From Haladaptatus halobius (GTDB taxonomy: Archaea; Halobacteriota; Halobacteria; Halobacteriales; Haladaptataceae), in assembly GCF_020618475.1 (NCBI RefSeq), contig NZ_CP085335.1:1054001-1118000 (forward strand): a stretch of 64,000 bases of DNA. Direction: 5' to 3'. The position numbers were made by a program, and so were the translations under genes. Below the pieces are notes generated by a model that was given only the letters and a program-made list of their open reading frames with translations, was not told the origin of the DNA and made no database searches. Below, one piece after another: positions 60,988 through 64,000 of this stretch. Every line of letters starts with the position of its first letter. The first letter of the stretch is position 1.

Positions 60988-61571
60988 GAGGATCTCACCG
61001 AATTCATTGACCGCTTGTATGATCCGACATGGCCAACCCGCTCGAAATACCATGTGAATACCCCACCCATAACGAGGGCAACGACCGTGACGATGACGAT
61101 ATCCCATTGAAGTTCAGTTTGCGAGCGCAGAAACTCGGTTCCCAGTAATTTATCTGAGACAAACTGGGCAATAATCCAAAGCCCCTGGAACGCCATGGTC
61201 GTCAGGACAGCGAAGCCGATAGCAAAGCGCCGACTCATATCGACTGGAGTAAACGCATCGAGTTCAGTGGCGACGATGAGTGCAAGCGATGCGACAGCGA
61301 GATACCCCGCTATCTCAAAGTATAATCCGAGTGCTCCAACAAGCATGGCTGTGGCTGCAACCAACAGGAGTGGCCAGGGAATCATTACTGTCCATTCTTT
61401 GGTTGACACCACTGGTACCATCGTAACGACGATGATGAAGAGCCCGAATCCTCCCCAGAGGAGTGCGTTTGTGAGGAAGCTCTCAACAACCGTGAGAGCC
61501 ACAATGCTCGTTAGCACCCAGCCGATAACAGCGTTTACGCGTTCACTGTGGACGACTTTGAGTGGTGCCAT
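60984..61571 (-). CDS. Multi-helix membrane protein, first in pair
   Basis: 195 residues with about six helices: VIGWVLTSIVALTVVESFLT, LFIIVVTMVPVVSTKEW, MIPWPLLLVAATAMLVGALG, AVASLALIVATELDAFTPV, FAIGFAVLTTMAFQGLWII, DIVIVTVVALVMGGVFTWYF. Not recognised with certainty, but it looks like the partner that often precedes DUF2238/YjdF-like proteins. Its TGA overlaps the next ATG (ATGA). The two may form one membrane complex. Confidence 0.75.
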   Translation of the reverse strand: MAPLKVVHSERVNAVIGWVLTSIVALTVVESFLTNALLWGGFGLFIIVVTMVPVVSTKEWTVMIPWPLLLVAATAMLVGALGLYFEIAGYLAVASLALIVATELDAFTPVDMSRRFAIGFAVLTTMAFQGLWIIAQFVSDKLLGTEFLRSQTELQWDIVIVTVVALVMGGVFTWYFERVGHVGSYKRSMNSVRSS

Positions 61572-62204
61572 ATTGGATCCACGTGAACTGAACGGATAAA
61601 TCGCGGGGCCACGCCTATCTTTACTCTATCGTATTCAAGCATGCTTTCTTCGATATTTAACAGCCTCTCCTAAGCGGTCTCTAGTTCTCCATATAGGAAG
61701 CGATTCTTTACGAGAGAGATCTAGGTAGCTAGTACAAATACACCAACAATAGATAGGGAGAGTTCGGTTACAGAAAGGGTGTTTTGAACTTCATGCGCCC
61801 GTAGGTACTCGACAGCAAGCAGAGCGAGAAACAAAGCGATGGATGCTGCATACCTTGCTTTAAGGTATTTCAGTTAATTCATTCTGATGTGCTGAATACA
61901 TACCACCCGGCGCGAGTCCAAAGAGGAGCTTGCCGTCGCTCTTCTCACCACCACTGAAGTGATTTTTCTCCTTCGACGTATGTGATAAATTCTTGGTTCT
62001 CCTCGCATTAGTCAAGGCTATCCTGGAGTTCACAGCATCTCTTTCAGTACCTGGATCGGAATAACGCACATAATATATAGATTAATTATTTATGCAAATA
62101 ATCACAGAGGTACTCAAATAAATCGGTTAGACCGAATATGAATTCCCCCATCACAATAAGAAATATATCGACTATTCTAAGTAACCGAAGGCAAAAGAGC
62201 AAGT
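61572..62204. other. Gene-free stretch with membrane-protein fragment
   Basis: No intact gene. A minus-strand open frame 61721-61873 reads YLKARYAASIALFLALLA then VEYLRAHEVQNTLSVTELSL and SIVGVFVLAT, clearly membrane-protein-like, but it has no start codon and is preceded by TAA; it is probably a 5'-truncated relic. Confidence 0.4.
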
Positions 62205-62456
62205 ATGGTACTGTTGGCAGTCATCAAGACAGGGTTTGGCGTTGCTGGACTTCTTACGCTCCTCATTGCAGGGCATTGGGGAATTGTTAGACAAGATCAT
62301 CGACGCGCACTGCGAATTGGCGCTTTCGTAATTCTGTGGCTCGCGGCAATGCTGCTCAACGGATGGCAGAATATTCTCACCATGGCGGTTGCAATGGGGA
62401 CATTGGTCTTTGTTTGGTTTCTCACACAGCGTAATGCCGAATCTTCACCGCAGTAA
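62205..62456 (+). CDS. Small three-helix membrane protein
   Basis: 83 residues: VLLAVIKTGFGVAGLLTLLI, AGHWGIVRQDHRRALRIGA then FVILWLAAMLLNGWQNI, LTMAVAMGTLVFVWFLTQ and a polar tail. The HRRALRIG loop between helices would be cytoplasmic. Good protein-like composition; not recognised. It stands alone. Confidence 0.6.
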   Translation: MVLLAVIKTGFGVAGLLTLLIAGHWGIVRQDHRRALRIGAFVILWLAAMLLNGWQNILTMAVAMGTLVFVWFLTQRNAESSPQ

Positions 62457-62578
62457 ACGGATTACGTAGTAAACCATAATCTACCACTGCTGACCGCCTT
62501 TCGCGTCTGAAACTGAAGAACCCACAGGATAGTATGTAGATTGCCGTCAATGTCTGATAGAGTTAAAATAGAACATTC

Positions 62579-62875
62579 TTATTCTACTGATTTATGTATA
62601 ACATAGTGCTTTGTGGGCCAACTTATCTGTTTTAGATATCGAAATCCAATGGCAAATAATCCCTGGCCGCAAAACAGCAAGAAGAGCAGTTTAATAGGCA
62701 CATCGTATTCTATTATTAAGTGGATGGCTACTAGACTTATAAGTATACCACCAATTGTAAACCACGACAACATTTTCACAGTTTGTTCAGAGAAAATGAA
62801 TTCAGTGAAGCGAACTTTGTCTGAGCGCACAAGCGAATCCTCCCACTCTTCTTGATCAGACTCTTGGATTGGCAT
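62579..62875 (-). CDS. Small two-helix membrane protein
   Basis: 98 residues from ATG 62875 (MPIQESDQEEWEDSLVRSDK), preceded by a CTATAG-type AT box; the frame to 62932 adds 19 unremarkable residues. After an acidic N-terminus come helices MLSWFTIGGILISLVAIHLI and IKLLFLLFCGQGLFAIGFRY and a basic end. Not recognised. Confidence 0.55.
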   Translation of the reverse strand: MPIQESDQEEWEDSLVRSDKVRFTEFIFSEQTVKMLSWFTIGGILISLVAIHLIIEYDVPIKLLFLLFCGQGLFAIGFRYLKQISWPTKHYVIHKSVE

Positions 62876-63175
62876 CCCTATGTTGCTATAGGGTATCGCA
62901 CCATATGAATTCCGTGGCGTATTAGCAGTCAAGGCTTAGATATAGCATCATTAATTACTGAGAAGAATTCTAGAGCATCACCATGGTGAAGTACGTCATA
63001 CTAGCATAGATTGCCGAATAAGCTCCGTTCTTCCTCGTCGACTGCTTCTTTTTATTCGGTGCAGGAATCGAACAATGGCGTTCCTTTCATTGAGGTAGTC
63101 CGCAAATGATGCCATAATAAGCAGAGAGGAAGAAAACATCACAGCGTCTTCTTAGGTATCGTCTCTAATCTGCGT

Positions 63176-64000
63176 TCAATCTAGTTCTGTATCGGCAAGA
63201 AGTATAATGTTTTCCCGACCGATTGTGATTTTCTCTATCTGCCCATTATCTTCCATCTTCGAAAGGAGACGACTCACTTTCGATTTCGACCACTCGGTCT
63301 GCTTAATGATTTCACCTTGTGAAAGACAATCACCATTCTCGTGCAGGAGTTTGAGTACACGATCACTGTCAGTTACGATCTCCTCGGACGGAGGAGGTGA
63401 CGGCATATCTGAATTAGAGTCGTACTGCTGGTTATCGGATACAGGTGGAACCTCGTCAGTAGAAGAGCGTTGGTACATGAATACAGTCCCTGCTAGAAGT
63501 AACGCGAAACCAAGATACAAACCTCCCGCAACAAATGGGTTTGTAGCACTTGTTCCAAACTGACGCTCAAACCCATCGTCAAGACCATCATTATCGGTAT
63601 CAGCATCGGTTGGATCTGTCCCGATTTGGATCTCAGTGCTATCATCAAGCCCATCGCCGTCGGTATCGACAGCCAACGGATCTGTTCTTAGTCCGACTTC
63701 CCGTCCGTCGGCCAATCCATCGTTATCTGAATCGGGGTTTGTTGGATTCGTACCCAGATTCAGTTCAAAGAGATCTGTAAGCCCATCACTGTCTGTATCT
63801 GCTTTACTTGCGTTCGTCCCGAGTTCGTTCTCACGGCCATCTTTCAAGCTATCATCATCAGTATCCGGATCAGTTGGATCAGTTCCAGCTGAAATTTCTT
63901 CGCTATCACGAAGGCCATCATCGTCGGTATCAGCCTGTGTTGGGTCTGTTTGATACTCATCCACTTCCTCTTCATCCGTGAGACCATCCTCGTCTGTATC
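63176..64000 (-). CDS. Calcium-repeat surface protein with cytoplasmic winged helix (5' partial)
   Basis: C-terminal 274 residues of a larger protein; the frame is open to the window edge. The visible outer part consists of at least eight thrombospondin type-3-like repeats of the form DTDxDGLxDxxExxxGTDPxxx (for example DTDGDGLDDSTEIQIGTDPT), each able to bind Ca2+ through closely spaced Asp side chains. A membrane helix follows (FVAGGLYLGFALLLAGTVFM), then a polar linker and a DUF7343-like winged helix: DRVLKLLHENGDCLSQGEII, KQTEWSKSKVSRLLSKM, then a GRENIILL wing. The order suggests an outside-in one-component regulator. The closest partner in the window is the short version at 21080. Confidence 0.85.
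   Translation of the reverse strand, partial: DTDEDGLTDEEEVDEYQTDPTQADTDDDGLRDSEEISAGTDPTDPDTDDDSLKDGRENELGTNASKADTDSDGLTDLFELNLGTNPTNPDSDNDGLADGREVGLRTDPLAVDTDGDGLDDSTEIQIGTDPTDADTDNDGLDDGFERQFGTSATNPFVAGGLYLGFALLLAGTVFMYQRSSTDEVPPVSDNQQYDSNSDMPSPPPSEEIVTDSDRVLKLLHENGDCLSQGEIIKQTEWSKSKVSRLLSKMEDNGQIEKITIGRENIILLADTELD

Noticed and set aside
61860..62069. 69-codon minus-strand frame
   Set aside because: Low protein-like character and no start context; probably chance.
1..64000. CRISPR array, defence island or replication origin
   Set aside because: No regularly spaced repeats, no cas, restriction or Cdc6/Orc1 genes, and no cluster of origin-type inverted repeats were found.

Overview
The window looks like a large accessory region of a halophilic archaeon (class Halobacteria). 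The evidence is the acidic proteome and several families known mainly or only from haloarchaea: HalOD1 domains, DUF7344 and HTH_10/bacterio-opsin-activator regulators, TbsP, the DUF7504 domain, amphi-Trp, DUF2270, and an extra TATA-binding protein. No rRNA, convincing tRNA, CRISPR array or replication initiator was seen, so plasmid and chromosomal island cannot be told apart.

Layout. (1) 0-6.1 kb: two overlapping genes for a conjugation-like DNA transfer apparatus, a VirB4/HerA-type ATPase cut by the left edge and a VirD4/TraG-type coupling ATPase with a long unusual C-terminal extension. (2) 6.2-10.8 kb: HPP-like membrane protein, universal stress protein, NarK-type nitrate/nitrite transporter, Tat lipoprotein, and the first of four paralogous four-helix membrane proteins. 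(3) 11-45 kb: a gene-sparse stretch of small regulators in every state of repair. It holds five HTH_10 proteins, about nine DUF7344 loci, six HalOD1 loci, a TrmB-like regulator, a divergent TBP, TbsP, many 45-66 residue zinc-ribbon proteins, a 55-residue histone-fold protein and tiny one-helix membrane proteins. A HAD phosphatase and a Gfo/Idh/MocA oxidoreductase lie among them. At least three segments of about 0.25-0.45 kb occur twice, and many loci carry frameshifts, nonsense codons or truncations. (4) 45-64 kb: more ordinary ion and membrane physiology: PadR regulator, KhtT/KhtU-type K+(H+) antiporter, pentapeptide protein, DUF2270 proteins, a lipid kinase, a VTT/DedA protein, two CNNM/CBS proteins, a tandem Usp, a frameshifted HtpX-like protease, and at the right edge a calcium-repeat surface protein whose cytoplasmic tail is a winged helix.

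How the parts may work together. The first 6 kb suggests that this DNA is, or descends from, a self-transmissible element. The middle looks like a nursery of sensory and transcription modules that duplicate and decay. The right third suggests ion and envelope homeostasis (K+, divalent cations, lipid phosphorylation, membrane protein quality control).

The most novel-looking signals are: a recurring short hairpin followed by an ACTTCCGCTTA-like box, seen at least five times with different stem sequences; the four-paralog membrane family; the extracellular-repeat/TM/winged-helix one-component sensors; and conserved 31-36 residue membrane proteins.
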